A stretch of 64,000 nucleotides of DNA from NCBI GenBank assembly GCA_019637435.1, contig JAHBVO010000006.1, forward strand, positions 605,636-669,635, written 5' to 3'. Shown piece by piece: positions 49,316-58,511 of the stretch. Below the pieces are notes generated by a model that saw nothing but the letters and a program-made list of their open reading frames with translations, did no database searches and had not been told where the DNA came from. Position numbers and translations under genes: made by a program. The number at the start of each line of letters is the position of its first letter. The first letter of the stretch is position 1. Source of the DNA: Candidatus Obscuribacterales bacterium. Its GTDB lineage: Bacteria; Cyanobacteriota; Vampirovibrionia; Obscuribacterales; Obscuribacteraceae.

Positions 49316-50254
49316 ATGTATCGAATTCTTGTGGGTCTAAGCTTGATTCTCGCCGCAACAACATCGGCTCATGCGGAGGAGTTGTCCACAGAATTTGAGC
49401 ATGTTACGAACGGACCTTGGCTCCGTTCCACTGTCATCGATAAATTCATGAGAGCTGGTCGGTATCAAAAAGTGCTTTCGCTAAGTTCCGCCAAAGAACC
49501 AGACGAAGTCGTTAAGGACTCGCATCTCTTCGTTCAGACAATTAGTGCTGCGTTTTTATTAGGAGACAATGAGGCGGTAGATAAGTTTTCAGGCTTTTGG
49601 CGCGACAGCCAACGTGAACCAACGTCGGACGATGTAGAATTCCTTGCCGCCTTCAAGGACGCTGAAAAGACAGACGCAGCCAAGCATGCCGGCCACGCGG
49701 GAAGCATCCGTATACGTCTTAAGCAGTATCTTACGCAGACTGTTGGATTACCGCTGTACGAATTAACGGGTGTCACTGGCAGTCCTTCTTCTGAGAGGAT
49801 TGAAACCTCAAACTGTGAGACCGAGATAGCGACCCGTATCGAGGACGATGAGGATTACAAAAAAGCATTCGGTCTGCTGTCAAATGCATTCCAGCAAGAG
49901 AAGTCGCTGCAGGTCAAAAAAGAGTTGGCTATGTTTGCTTTTACGTATGTAGTGAATGCAGTCGATGATATTCAGTCGAGCAGTGATGTCTTAAAGGAAG
50001 TTGCGGAGATGTTTTTGGTGTGTGCGCGCCAGTCACCTGATGACTGGCGCATTGCAAATAACTATGCGGCCGTTTTGTTCACTTATGATGTCGATGCAGC
50101 CAAAGTAGCTATCGATAACCTTCTAAGCCGACCAGGGATTCCTGAACAGCAAATTGTTAATCTTCGCTCTGCGCGAGGAGCGTGCGTTGCTTTTTCCTTG
50201 GGAAAGAAGGAACCGCTGCGGATGTTGCGATGGAAGTTTACTCCTGAACATTGA
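49316..50254 (+). CDS. Exported TPR-like protein (first of tandem paralogs)
   Basis: This 312-residue protein has a clear signal peptide (MYRILVGLSLILAATTSAHA) and mature helical repeats. Units such as FMRAGRYQKVLSLSSAKEPDE and ARQSPDDWRIANNYAAVLFTYDVDAAKVAIDNL follow the tetratricopeptide pattern. The same blocks recur in the next gene (GRYDKALSVM; DWRYRNNLAIAEYSAENFDEAAKIM; a shared TVGLPLYEL / TVGLPAVEV segment), so the two are paralogs. Partners and function are unknown. Confidence 0.65.
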   Translation: MYRILVGLSLILAATTSAHAEELSTEFEHVTNGPWLRSTVIDKFMRAGRYQKVLSLSSAKEPDEVVKDSHLFVQTISAAFLLGDNEAVDKFSGFWRDSQREPTSDDVEFLAAFKDAEKTDAAKHAGHAGSIRIRLKQYLTQTVGLPLYELTGVTGSPSSERIETSNCETEIATRIEDDEDYKKAFGLLSNAFQQEKSLQVKKELAMFAFTYVVNAVDDIQSSSDVLKEVAEMFLVCARQSPDDWRIANNYAAVLFTYDVDAAKVAIDNLLSRPGIPEQQIVNLRSARGACVAFSLGKKEPLRMLRWKFTPEH

Positions 50255-50497
50255 ATTATTGTGTTGAGGCGCTGAATTTTACCGATTATTCGGACCTCCT
50301 GACCCGCTCTAGCTTTTCCTTGCCGCACAGGGAAAAAATGAGTATGTCAAACATCTCCAGATGTACGGCAAGAGATTGATCAAACGTGGAGGGGATGAGC
50401 GGATTTGTCCGCTCGATATTTCCAGACCGCCCTTCTGTTTCTCTAATGGGGCAAGTTGCTACAATCAGTGCACCCCCAAGCTGCGGACGGTTCACGA

Positions 50498-51574
50498 ATG
50501 CGCAATTTGAGTTTGTTCTTCCTTAGTTGCATGACTGTTGCCGTTGTTCTAGTAGAGCCTGCCGGAGCTGTCGACTCGGCGAATGTAGAAGACTACGCAA
50601 CCGAGGTTGTGAACTTAAAAATCGATCCGACGGATCCAACTGGAAAGCTCATCAGGTCGGGAAGATATGATAAAGCTCTATCCGTCATGGCCAATGGCAA
50701 CGCAGTTCAGGAGAATGAGATTCTGGCTAAATCGATCGTATGTCTCTACTTACTGGATCGATACCAGGAGATTATTGATTTGTGCAAAAGGCGGTTAGCA
50801 CTGCACAATCGCAGAAGTACAGCTGGTTATTTGTACGAACTAGTCGGCGTTTGCAACCACAAACTGGGCAACCAAAGGGACGCTTTGAAGGCCTTCGACA
50901 TGGCTATTGAAGCCGCGCCTACCAAAAGTGCGTACGCCGGCCGTGGTCTCGTATACTCGGCACTAAACAAAACTGAGCTCGCGGATAAGGACTTTCGACA
51001 GGCTCAACCTTCTGGAAATTCTTTTCCACCCGTAACAGCCGGGACTGCATTTACGCAGTTTGACAACTATATATTAGTGATGCAAAGGACGGTGGGTTTG
51101 CCTGCCGTGGAGGTAGAGGACGAATCGAACAGGTCCTCTCGCTCAAATAGCAATCGGAAACAAGCTAGCGCTCTGAGAGAAAGTGGAGAGCAGCTTGAAG
51201 TCACAGGACAATTCAAAGAAGCTGCCAATCGATATAAACAAGCGATCGCAATTTGCGATAATGATGCGACTCTATGGAATGCGCTGGGACTCTGCAATTT
51301 AACCGATTTATACCAAAGTTCCGGAAAAGCGAATCTAGCCGAAGTCGTGTCTCAATTAAGAAAAGCTTGTTCACTCAGTTCAACAGACTGGCGCTACCGT
51401 AACAACTTGGCAATCGCGGAATATTCTGCAGAGAATTTTGACGAAGCCGCTAAAATTATGCGGTCTTCCCTGCATATGCTCCCAGCAAAACGTCGCAGCA
51501 ACGCAAATCACCTAATCGGAATTTGCGAAAGTGTTAAACGGTTCAGTAAACATCTGGATGAGAACGGGAATTAA
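50498..51574 (+). CDS. Exported TPR-like protein (second of tandem paralogs)
   Basis: The protein is 358 residues from the ATG at 50,498, which places the signal peptide (MRNLSLFFLSCMTVAVVLVEPAGA) at the start. An upstream TTG at 50,456 would add 14 non-hydrophobic residues. Tetratricopeptide-like helices are seen in GRYDKALSVMANGNAVQENEI, GVCNHKLGNQRDALKAFDMAIEAAP, SGEQLEVTGQFKEAANRYKQAIAICDNDATLWNALGLC and DWRYRNNLAIAEYSAENFDEAAK. It is a paralog of the preceding gene and is slightly longer. Likely periplasmic or outer-surface scaffold. Confidence 0.7.
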   Translation: MRNLSLFFLSCMTVAVVLVEPAGAVDSANVEDYATEVVNLKIDPTDPTGKLIRSGRYDKALSVMANGNAVQENEILAKSIVCLYLLDRYQEIIDLCKRRLALHNRRSTAGYLYELVGVCNHKLGNQRDALKAFDMAIEAAPTKSAYAGRGLVYSALNKTELADKDFRQAQPSGNSFPPVTAGTAFTQFDNYILVMQRTVGLPAVEVEDESNRSSRSNSNRKQASALRESGEQLEVTGQFKEAANRYKQAIAICDNDATLWNALGLCNLTDLYQSSGKANLAEVVSQLRKACSLSSTDWRYRNNLAIAEYSAENFDEAAKIMRSSLHMLPAKRRSNANHLIGICESVKRFSKHLDENGN

Positions 51575-51682
51575 CTGCTGCCCCATGCGGCTAATCTGAA
51601 ATATGCGGCAGATGCTTGCCATCGACACCCAAGAACTGAGCGAGTGCCGCACCAACTCCGGTATCACAAACAACCAGAAGAC

Positions 51683-52177
51683 TCAATTGTTAACGCGCAG
51701 AATTGAATCTGTGATTCTTCCATTTAAAACAGCTATGCACAAATGACACGAGCCTTCTGTAAAAGTGACGTCATAAAACAATCCGCCTGCCGGAGCGTCA
51801 TACCTGTATGGGTGGTCGTCTTGCGACTCCCCTAAATACTTGAGCGCATCGTCCTTTGTCATACCCTCTAAAACATTTCCCGCCATAATCTCGTCTATGA
51901 GCATATTTCTATGTTTCCTGTCCGCTGTTCTCCACGAGTCTAAAGCTGCTATTCCAAGGGCTTTCAGTTTCGCGTCGGGATGCTTGTTCGCGTAATAAAC
52001 ATAAAACGGACCATCCTCGTCCATAGGAAGAAATTTTTCACGAATCGGGTGGTGAACAATTCCTAGGAAATCATCAAAAGTTTCCTTACCCGGCAGAAAG
52101 GCCAGACCACCAACGAAAGCCAATGCCGCCGCAGTAACTGCTGATGTAGTTAATAGACTAGTTTTTCTCGCTGTCAT
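51683..52177 (-). CDS. Exported hypothetical protein, paralog of the 19,971-20,414 product
   Basis: A 164-residue protein with an N-terminal signal or anchor (TTSAVTAAALAFVGGLAFLPG). The mature half shows LIDEIMAGNVLEGMTKDDALKYLGESQDD and ends CHLCIAVLNGRITDSILRVNN, matching the 19,971-20,414 protein (LVLGGTLNGLAEEDVIRYLGKPDE ... CYLCVDIADKKVKKSFL). The helix plus LGxP plus CxLC pattern defines a small family. It is convergent with the TPR gene. No catalytic residues are obvious. Confidence 0.6.
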   Translation of the reverse strand: MTARKTSLLTTSAVTAAALAFVGGLAFLPGKETFDDFLGIVHHPIREKFLPMDEDGPFYVYYANKHPDAKLKALGIAALDSWRTADRKHRNMLIDEIMAGNVLEGMTKDDALKYLGESQDDHPYRYDAPAGGLFYDVTFTEGSCHLCIAVLNGRITDSILRVNN

Positions 52178-52312
52178 CTTTTCAATCTATCAAAACGCGT
52201 ACCAGCCTGTCGAGAAGGTTGCGCATGCCGGTGAGACAGACTCACCGGCATCTTTAAAAGAACAGGTGTAAAATGCGGATAGTTCTCAACGCTATGGAAC
52301 CGGCAAACTCCG

Positions 52313-52951
52313 ATGCTCGGCGACGAAAAAGTCATTCTTAGAATGTTTGCGGCAGCATTCGCTGGCGTTGTTTTCCTCTGTCCAGTAAACCTTGTGCTTA
52401 GTGGTTTAGTCTATGACGGTCACCGTGTTCTTGCCGCAAAGATATCGCTTCTCACTTGGGTAATTGTGACTCTCTTGGCTTTTTGCCTCCTGGGAGGAAT
52501 GAAGACATTCTCCGACGTTAACAAGCTAAGCTTGCAAATAACACCAACCAAACGGAGCCTGGTTTTTTCAGCAAAACTAATTTCGCTGATGTCTGCATTC
52601 GGAGCGATGTACGGAATTGCATCAGAATGCAGACAACCAGCGACGCTCAACGGGATAACCATCTCCAGCGTCGAAAAGAACATAAAGGACGGCGTCCGAG
52701 TCCGCGCAGTAACAAAGCGTTTGAAAAATGGTGAGAACGAAACAACATTTCAGGTTGAAAACCATACGAAAAGCTATTACGAGTATAGAGCCGTAATTAC
52801 CTTCGAAGATCCGCATGGGAAGCAACGCAATGAAACATTCAATTCTGAATGTTTCGATAGCTATCCGCCGTTTTATCAAAGTATCGATAGCAAAGCCTTA
52901 GGGCATAACAACGAAACGGTAGTTGATGTCGAAGTGACCAAATTGAAGTGA
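52313..52951 (+). CDS. Membrane hypothetical protein
   Basis: This 212-residue protein has three apolar helices in its first half (around residues 9-32, 43-63 and 83-103) and a soluble, beta-rich C-terminal half (TTFQVENHTKSYYEYRAVITFEDPHGKQRNET), likely outside the cytosol. It ends ETVVDVEVTKLK. I do not recognise a family. It is 35 bases upstream of a DUF4253-like gene on the same strand and may share a transcript. Confidence 0.5.
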   Translation: MLGDEKVILRMFAAAFAGVVFLCPVNLVLSGLVYDGHRVLAAKISLLTWVIVTLLAFCLLGGMKTFSDVNKLSLQITPTKRSLVFSAKLISLMSAFGAMYGIASECRQPATLNGITISSVEKNIKDGVRVRAVTKRLKNGENETTFQVENHTKSYYEYRAVITFEDPHGKQRNETFNSECFDSYPPFYQSIDSKALGHNNETVVDVEVTKLK

Positions 52952-52985
52952 GTTCCGCCAACCGTCATTACAGGCTGAATAGCGA

Positions 52986-53765
52986 ATGAAGATTCAACCA
53001 ACCCAAGCCGAAAAGAAACTCGCCGCGAAACAAAACATCGACGAATCCATGCTTGTGCTTCTCAAAGAAGCAACCGAATCACCAATCTTCACGGATGAGC
53101 AAAAAGTGCTCACAACCTGGTTTTCAAAACCGACACCGCGTCCACCACGCGATCTTTTTCCGTTCGGTGGAACGTCCAGAGGAACAATCTGCGCGATGCC
53201 ACCACATTGCATTGAAGCCGAAAATATTTTGAACTCCGCCCTTAAATATCTCGTTAACCCCTTTCGTTGCGCGGAAACCATTCGAAGCGTTCGAAAAGTT
53301 CTTCGCCCGTTTGGATTCAGCACCTACTGCTTGCGACATCAAGAACTCAGAATCGACAACAACCCGAAGTCTGTCAACATGAAGACCCAACACAAACAGG
53401 AATGGGTCACAGCATCGATAACATACCACTTCGACAAACAAGTGGCTGAAGTACGGCGCAAGGTCGACATTGCCGTAGTTCTGGACACCACCGATCCGCT
53501 TGAATTTATCGAACTATTTGCAAATGCCGCGCTCAAAAATTCTGAGCGAACTATCCTGAGTTTGAACAAGTGGAATCAAAAGTATGGAATAGAAATTATT
53601 GGAGTCGGTTACAAACGCGTCGAATTTTTCCTAAAAACCGTTCCTAGAGAACAGCGCCGTTTCATCAAAGAGCTCGCGGAAATTAGCTCTACCGTTTATG
53701 AAAATGAACCGCAGGTGGTGCGCGCAATTCAAGAGAAACTGCTGCTCTCCGCGGAATTAATATAA
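52986..53765 (+). CDS. Hypothetical soluble protein, possible DUF4253-type
   Basis: The 259-residue protein lacks a signal peptide. The segment EFIELFANAALKNSERTILSLNKWNQKYGIEIIGVGYKRVEFFLKTVPREQRRFIKELAEISSTVYENEPQVVRAIQEK resembles the C-terminal part of DUF4253 proteins (xLKxWxxxFGLxVxGxGFxWxE). That family is often found near toxin genes. The usual ending is missing, so it may be truncated or belong to another family. Its context between a membrane protein and a SUKH gene is compatible with an immunity gene; that is inference. Confidence 0.4.
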   Translation: MKIQPTQAEKKLAAKQNIDESMLVLLKEATESPIFTDEQKVLTTWFSKPTPRPPRDLFPFGGTSRGTICAMPPHCIEAENILNSALKYLVNPFRCAETIRSVRKVLRPFGFSTYCLRHQELRIDNNPKSVNMKTQHKQEWVTASITYHFDKQVAEVRRKVDIAVVLDTTDPLEFIELFANAALKNSERTILSLNKWNQKYGIEIIGVGYKRVEFFLKTVPREQRRFIKELAEISSTVYENEPQVVRAIQEKLLLSAELI

Positions 53766-53976
53766 CGTCTCTGGAACAATTCTTTGAGGCGGGTTGCATT
53801 GCTAAGCGAGACGAAATTGAGGAACTCATTTCAAACGTTATTAGTACTAGTTAGGAGTAAGGCAAGCCTGAGTATAATATTCAAAAGCACGTGTAGCGGT
53901 AGAAACAAGGTGAGCTTGTGCATAAAGCTGAGTCAGGGAGTAAGAATCACATTTCTCTGATCGACAACAGGAATGG

Positions 53977-54450
53977 ATGATGGAAAATATTGCCGCGATT
54001 CAAAAACAAAAATTGATCGATGCAGGGCTTGCATCGGACCATGACTTCGCAGGTTGCAGCGACGATGAAGTCGCACATCTGGAGCGACTTTTCAATGTAA
54101 AGTTGCCTGACTCATTCGTAAATTATTTGCGAGTGATGGGAAAAAGGAGGGACGGTTTTTATGCTGAAGCGTCGATGTCGTATCCATTTGACGACATGCG
54201 CAGAATCGCGGAAGCTCTTCTCAAAGACGTCGATGAATCGCTCTCAGATACTGCGTTTGTGTTTGTCGAGCGATACGGTTGTGCTGTCTTGTTTTTCGAA
54301 ACAACAGAAGGAAGTGATCCTCCCGTTTATGTATGCCAGGAAGACGACAAGCCCTCATCGAGAGTCGCTACGTCGTTTAGTGAGTGGCTAACGGTGGCAG
54401 TAGACGCGCATATTGAAGGCTGTCGGAAGCTGCAAAAAATGGAGAGTTAA
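53977..54450 (+). CDS. SUKH (SMI1/KNR4) family protein, candidate immunity protein
   Basis: SUKH proteins bind and neutralise diverse toxins and are among the commonest immunity genes in polymorphic toxin loci. This 157-residue protein shows the family layout: an acidic start (DDEVAHLERLFNVKLPDSFVNYLRVMGK), a beta-rich core (AFVFVERYGCAVLFFETTEGSDPPVYVC) and a closing WLTVAVDAHIE segment. There are two in-frame ATG codons at 53,977 and 53,980; AGGA lies 4-8 bases upstream. It stands about 6 kb right of the giant gene, and no toxin gene abuts it now. Confidence 0.8.
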   Translation: MMENIAAIQKQKLIDAGLASDHDFAGCSDDEVAHLERLFNVKLPDSFVNYLRVMGKRRDGFYAEASMSYPFDDMRRIAEALLKDVDESLSDTAFVFVERYGCAVLFFETTEGSDPPVYVCQEDDKPSSRVATSFSEWLTVAVDAHIEGCRKLQKMES

Positions 54451-54504
54451 GCGGAATTTCGAAGTTGACACGCATGGTACTGGAAGCATGACTTAAGTGC
54501 CTGA

Positions 54505-54894
54505 CTATTGAATCTGATTGCTGTCGAGTACCATCAATGGAGGCTCACTAATCCTGGTCAATATGCCTGTGCCCGAAAGATTAGCAAATATTTTGGAACT
54601 CTTTGCCACGTCGTCTGGCACTTTACCGATGTACCTCAAATCATCCGCCATAGGACTCAAGCCCTTCCCCACATACCTGTGGCGATTCAACCAATAGCCT
54701 GGCTCTAAGGGACCTACCACTTCCATGATTGCATGATACTCAGGCATCTCATTAGTTATGAGACTACATCGATTATCAACCGGATCCCTTGACACTTTCA
54801 GATCTCCTGTTTCCAGCATCAGCAATGTAAGGTAACCATTCTGTACTTCATCCCGAATAGCATGAACAAGATCTTCCCATTTTTCTCTTTCCAT
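54505..54894 (-). CDS. Hypothetical soluble protein
   Basis: This 129-residue protein begins MEREKWEDLVHAIRDEVQNG and alternates short beta segments (LTLLMLETGDLKVSRDP, YHAIMEVVGPLEPGYWL). The fold resembles small immunity-type proteins, but I find no family match. It is convergent with the SUKH gene. It could be a second immunity gene of the locus, which is only a contextual guess. Confidence 0.4.
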   Translation of the reverse strand: MEREKWEDLVHAIRDEVQNGYLTLLMLETGDLKVSRDPVDNRCSLITNEMPEYHAIMEVVGPLEPGYWLNRHRYVGKGLSPMADDLRYIGKVPDDVAKSSKIFANLSGTGILTRISEPPLMVLDSNQIQ

Positions 54895-55007
54895 TCCTAT
54901 CTCCTGAACCAGTCGTGAGCTTTTAGGAAATCATCCTGAAGTGGACCCGCTCCTTTAGACCACCTTACAGGATCACTAAGGTGTAAGCCGTGGTATTACT
55001 GGCGGTG
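54895..55007. mobile_element. Right-hand end region of a decayed IS3-family element
   Basis: The stretch between the hypothetical gene and the transposase stop contains TAAGGTGTAAGC (54,977-54,988), also found at 63,866-63,877 ahead of the IS3-type start at the window end. The shared 12-mer suggests a common terminal or subterminal sequence. The exact end is not certain. Confidence 0.55.
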
Positions 55008-55377
55008 TTAGGCTACCGCCTGGTTGAGAAGTCCTTCGTAATAGACTTCATCAGGTTTTCTGTATCCAAGCCCTTGGTGCGAGCGTTCTTGATTGTACCA
55101 TTCAAAGTATTTACTCAGCCCATTGCGGAGATTAGATCCTCCTTCTACTGCGTTGAGGTAGATGTACTCGTACTATACGCTTCGCCACAGCCTTTCGATG
55201 AGGATGTTGTCCTGGCAGCGGCGCCTCGTCCGTCCATACTGATCTGAACTCCAGCCGACTTTTGGACGGCGGTGAAGTCGCCATCGGTAAATTGGCTTCC
55301 CTGGTCGGTGTTGAATATCTCTGGCTTCCCGTGCCTCCTTGAGAGTCTCAGTGCAGAGAGTCGCTTAGAACCAGAAA
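55008..55377 (-). pseudogene. IS3-family transposase (OrfB) remnant with stop and frameshift
   Basis: On the minus strand the C-terminal catalytic part is visible: GSQFTDGDFTAVQKSAGVQI, SMDGRG, then after a single-base shift DNILIERLWRSV, an in-frame TAG, YEYIYLNAVEGGSNLRNGLS, KYFEWYNQERSHQGLGYRKP and DEVYYEGLLNQAVA before TAA (55,008-55,010). The 5' half, with the first catalytic aspartate, is gone; the remnant abuts the stop of the next gene at 55,379. Confidence 0.85.
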
Positions 55378-55378
55378 T

Positions 55379-55903
55379 TTATTTTCCTACTGTTCGAGGT
55401 TTAAACCACCAGTAACGCTGAAGAGCGTCCTGATACTTCACGCTCTTTTTAGAAACCATTTCTGAACCCTCATTAGGGAAAGAGAAACGTGATTGCCTTT
55501 TTCGCTCATGCTTCACAATTAAGTCTCCATTTTTCTCCTCGAGAATAGATAGACTTGGCCCGGTAGCTGTTATTTCGCGGTACAGCAAGTTTCGTATTTC
55601 TGCTTTTGCTTTAGCGTCCTTTGCACGCTCTGACATCAGCCTGGTCAGTTCTTTCAAGCGATGAACAGCACCAGCCCGAGAGTAAGTATCGCTCAATGCA
55701 GTTAGCAGCCCTTGATCGAGATTCGGATACTCAGTTAATAAGACACCGCACAAGTAATGTGCAGCTTGCCGGTAGTCGTTTTGGACGAGATAGTTCTCAG
55801 CCTTTTCGACGGTTTTGTTCGACGGGGCGGTGAGTCCGCCTGCTTGAAGCGAACTCACCGCGAAGAATTGGATGACAATTAGAAGTGAGAGAATGCGAAT
55901 CAT
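55379..55903 (-). CDS. Exported hypothetical protein, TPR-like start
   Basis: This 174-residue protein has a signal peptide (MIRILSLLIVIQFFAVSSLQA). The first mature part (TVEKAENYLVQNDYRQAAHYLCGVLLTEYPNLDQGLLTALSDTYSRAGAV) resembles a tetratricopeptide pair. The C-terminal part is basic and loses that pattern (RKRQSRFSFPNEGSEMV ... RYWWFKPRTVGK). Its stop abuts an IS3 remnant, so the last residues may have been replaced. It is a distant relative of the tandem TPR proteins in style, not clearly in sequence. Confidence 0.5.
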   Translation of the reverse strand: MIRILSLLIVIQFFAVSSLQAGGLTAPSNKTVEKAENYLVQNDYRQAAHYLCGVLLTEYPNLDQGLLTALSDTYSRAGAVHRLKELTRLMSERAKDAKAKAEIRNLLYREITATGPSLSILEEKNGDLIVKHERKRQSRFSFPNEGSEMVSKKSVKYQDALQRYWWFKPRTVGK

Positions 55904-55918
55904 TCCCCCAATTCTACA

Positions 55919-56182
55919 TCACCAGTTGTTAGCGTTCCGCTGCGCCACGAATCTTGCATAGGAATTCGGGAAATACGTTTGGACCCACGCTTTCGTTATT
56001 TTATTGATGGAAGCATCTCCAGTATCCAAGATCGAACCGATTTCACTAATTAGTTCTTCGGGAGCGCCATCAAACGCCAACAACAGGTCCTTCTTCGCAG
56101 GATTGTTCTGCGGTAACGCAAGAACTGCTGCGATCTCAGCAGTGTAAGCAGCATTGAACGTCGCATCATTGTAAGCCGGGTC
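55919..56182 (-). pseudogene. 3' fragment of an unknown gene
   Basis: A minus-strand frame without a start codon encodes NDATFNAAYTAEIAAVLALP, QNNPAKKDLLLAFDGAPEEL, ISEIGSILDTGDASINKITK and AWVQTYFPNSYARFVAQRNA before a TGA at 55,919-55,921. It has a regular amino-acid pattern of a real coding region. It breaks off at about 56,182, exactly where integrase coding begins on the other strand. The family is unknown. Confidence 0.55.
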
Positions 56183-56748
56183 ATGGCAACGACCCGCGTA
56201 CCGGTAAACGCATCAGTTCCGAACGCAACGTCACTCTTCAAGAAGCGTTCGACGAACTTCTGGAGCTCAAGCGGATTCGCGACTCAACTCGTCGCTGTTA
56301 CATCTCCTCAATGAAAAACTTTGAAGATTGGCTCGACCTGCCGCTAATTGAAATCACTAAAGACATGATCGAACAACGCCACCAAGAACTTGCGTCCAAA
56401 ACAAATCGACTCAACACTTCAGGTCACGGCCTCGCTGATGTCGCAATGAAAAAGCTCCGCGCGATCTTCACTTTCGCGATGGGCCGATACGGCACCGACG
56501 ACGGCCGCGAAACAAAAGGTGCCGGACTACATCATCAAACGCCTCATTTCAACCACAGCATCAAGAGCGACGTCACAAGCCAGTATCTGGTGCTGGACCT
56601 AGATAACCTCCGCAAACACATGAACGCCATTACTCGAACATTCCTGGAATTGTTCGGGCTCAAAGGCAAAGAAAAGAGCATTGTCGATGCTTCGATGTAC
56701 GTGCCACCATCCGAGGTGATTCAGCTCAAGCTACCGCTCAACTATTAA
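56183..56748 (+). pseudogene. Decayed tyrosine recombinase with internal deletion
   Basis: From DPRTGKRISSERNVTLQEAF the frame encodes the SAM-like core-binding domain (DSTRRCYISSMKNFEDWLDL ... DMIEQRHQELASKT ... ADVAMKKLRAIFTFAMGRYG). It then jumps to the end of the catalytic domain (FNHSIKSDVTSQYLVLDLDNLRKHMN with the tyrosine nucleophile), so the arginine/lysine/arginine part is deleted. The N terminus lacks a start. The C-terminal tail matches the 18,554 copy in layout (NHS..D.T.QYLVLD...LR.HM). It is complementary in what it keeps: this copy has the N domain, the other the catalytic domain. Confidence 0.8.
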
Positions 56749-57148
56749 AGGACTTTGTCGCGCGAAAAAGTGCATACAAAAAATCTACACGCCTCAAATG
56801 AGCATGATGCGAACCGAAGGTGACTGAACAGCATGCCACCACTTTCAGTGGCGTTAGATTTCTAAACGTTGCCTACTTTGACACGTCATCGTCGGTCGCT
56901 TCTAGGTTTCGTTGTTCCTAATACAAGTCGTTCATCAGTTGTATCGAATCGATATAGTTCGTTTCGATGCTGAGCCGGTGAGTACACAATATTATTCGCC
57001 CAAGCAGTCTCACTAATTATTCCAGCCCAACTTCGTTTCAGTGTGCCCTAAGCTCCCGTCCAACGGACCTGCGACTTTGAGCTGAACTGTTTTGCATTGA
57101 AACAGGCGAGCTAACTATGTTAGAAGAAAGTTCTGTTTGGGGGCAGAC
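56749..57148. other. Gene-free stretch following the second integrase remnant
   Basis: The first 40 bases (AAAAAGTGCATACAAAAAATCTACACGCCTCAA region) resemble the bases after the first integrase copy at about 18,565-18,600, suggesting a shared 3' flank of the same element type. The rest shows nothing identifiable. GGGGG at 57,139-57,143 serves as the ribosome binding site of the next gene. Confidence 0.4.
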
Positions 57149-57562
57149 ATGAAGGTGAAACTCCAACCGATCCTGCTAATATCTCTACTATCAGGGATTT
57201 CTTACGGCAACAGAGATATCGTAAGTGATTGCATCACCACGTTGCTTTTGCCTCAGCATGCCGTCGAAATCGCACGATGGAGAAAAGACCCGCTGGTAGG
57301 CCTCACGACATTGGAGATCGTCGACAAGCTTGGACCTGCCGAAAGCTGCTCCACGGGACCCGTATTCGGTTGGCCTATGCCAGATGCGAGTTTTGATTTA
57401 ATATATTCCGGTTCAGGCAAGTCAGACCGAATTATCGTGTCTATGAAATACGACGGACAAAACCCTGACAAAGAGCTAGCTCTGCAGCTAAGGAAAGCTA
57501 AGTGTGTTGGGGTTGTTAGAGGACCCTTAGCGTACTGCTTCCACCGCGGCGACGGCGACTGA
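57149..57562 (+). CDS. Small exported hypothetical protein
   Basis: The 137-residue protein begins with a signal peptide (MKVKLQPILLISLLSGISYG). The mature part has the helix-turn segment DPLVGLTTLEIVDKLGPAES followed by beta strands (ASFDLIYSGSGKSDRIIVSMKY). That pattern is similar in style to the CxLC proteins and to BamE-like lipoproteins, but is too short for a firm call. The ATG at 57,149 is preferred over an upstream TTG because the signal peptide then starts at residue 1. Confidence 0.5.
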   Translation: MKVKLQPILLISLLSGISYGNRDIVSDCITTLLLPQHAVEIARWRKDPLVGLTTLEIVDKLGPAESCSTGPVFGWPMPDASFDLIYSGSGKSDRIIVSMKYDGQNPDKELALQLRKAKCVGVVRGPLAYCFHRGDGD

Positions 57563-57689
57563 AATCTTCACACAAAACGAACCGCCCCATCTTGTCCATT
57601 GCCCGGTGAATTATTTACCTTAAGATTGCATTTCAGAATATTAACCGTCCACTCAAATTTTTGCATAAAGACAGGGTGGTCAGCATGGA

Positions 57690-58511
57690 ATGCGCGCACT
57701 CCATTGCGAGCCATTTCCAACAATCTGCCAAACGCCGGTCCAAGTCGTAACCCAACTACATCCCAGAACAGTCCGATCGCTGACGCATTGGTTCCACCTT
57801 CTCCGAATTTGTCACCCAGGTGCGAATCAACACGGTAATTGGAACCGGTGTTGGTGCAATTCTTGAGCTTGTAATCCAGCGTCGGAATCGGTCTAGGCTC
57901 ATACGGCCTATACGCGATTTACTCTGAGCAAACAGGACCGGGAAATCATGAGCGCAATCAAAAACTTGCCGCAATTGATAGAGATATCGGTTCGATGTCG
58001 CCGGACGAATTCGTCCGTTCATCGAAGTTTGCGAAATCCAGTCTTGATCCTCTTTATTACGACGCAATCTTCGGACTCGCCAAGGGTGGCATCGGAGTGC
58101 CTGGAGGTATGGGAATTGGCGAAGCCGCAATGGAAGGGGCAGAACGCTCATTCACAAAGTCTTTTTTTCGATGGTCTCGTTGAAAAAATGAAATCGTCTA
58201 CCGCGGCTGAGAAGTTAGGAAGCTGCTTCCGTCACTTTGGGAATCACCATGCTTCCGAGCAAAAGATTCTTCTAAAACTATATCCGGATGTGACAGGCGA
58301 TCCTCCGAAGAACATCTCAGCCCTTTCTATGTTTACTGAGCAAGAGCCTTGTAGCCCGTCGTGCCAGCGGTGCGTCATCTATTCGCTCGCTCCCGCATCC
58401 GTCCACTGCACCAGCCTTCAATTCTCGCTGTTCGGTCGAGTGAAATACCGAAAAAGAGTTGTTACAGCAAGAAGGACCAAGCAAACGACCGAGGTGTTAA
58501 TTGGGGGCTGA
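57690..58511 (+). pseudogene. Broken deaminase-like toxin C-terminal region
   Basis: Three frames piece together one ancestral protein tail. A Gly-rich stretch (RINTVIGTGVGAILELV) is followed after a shift by VGIGLGSYGLYAIYSEQTGP, later IGSMSPDEFVRSSKFAKSSL, AIFGLAKGGIGVPGGMGIGE and GAERSFTKSFF. After a slip in the T7 run at 58,161-58,167 it continues FFDGLVEKMKSSTAAEKLGS. The end has NHHASEQKIL and FTEQEPCSPSCQRCVIYSLAP, a layout like bacterial toxin deaminases (H.E ... PC..C zinc motifs), although the spacing HASE and PCSPSC departs from the canonical HxE and PCxxC. It looks like a dead polymorphic-toxin tip. Confidence 0.5.

Noticed and set aside
57756..58151. 131-codon minus-strand frame
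   Set aside because: It is opposite the deaminase-like pseudogene, whose plus-strand frames give a more protein-like sequence.
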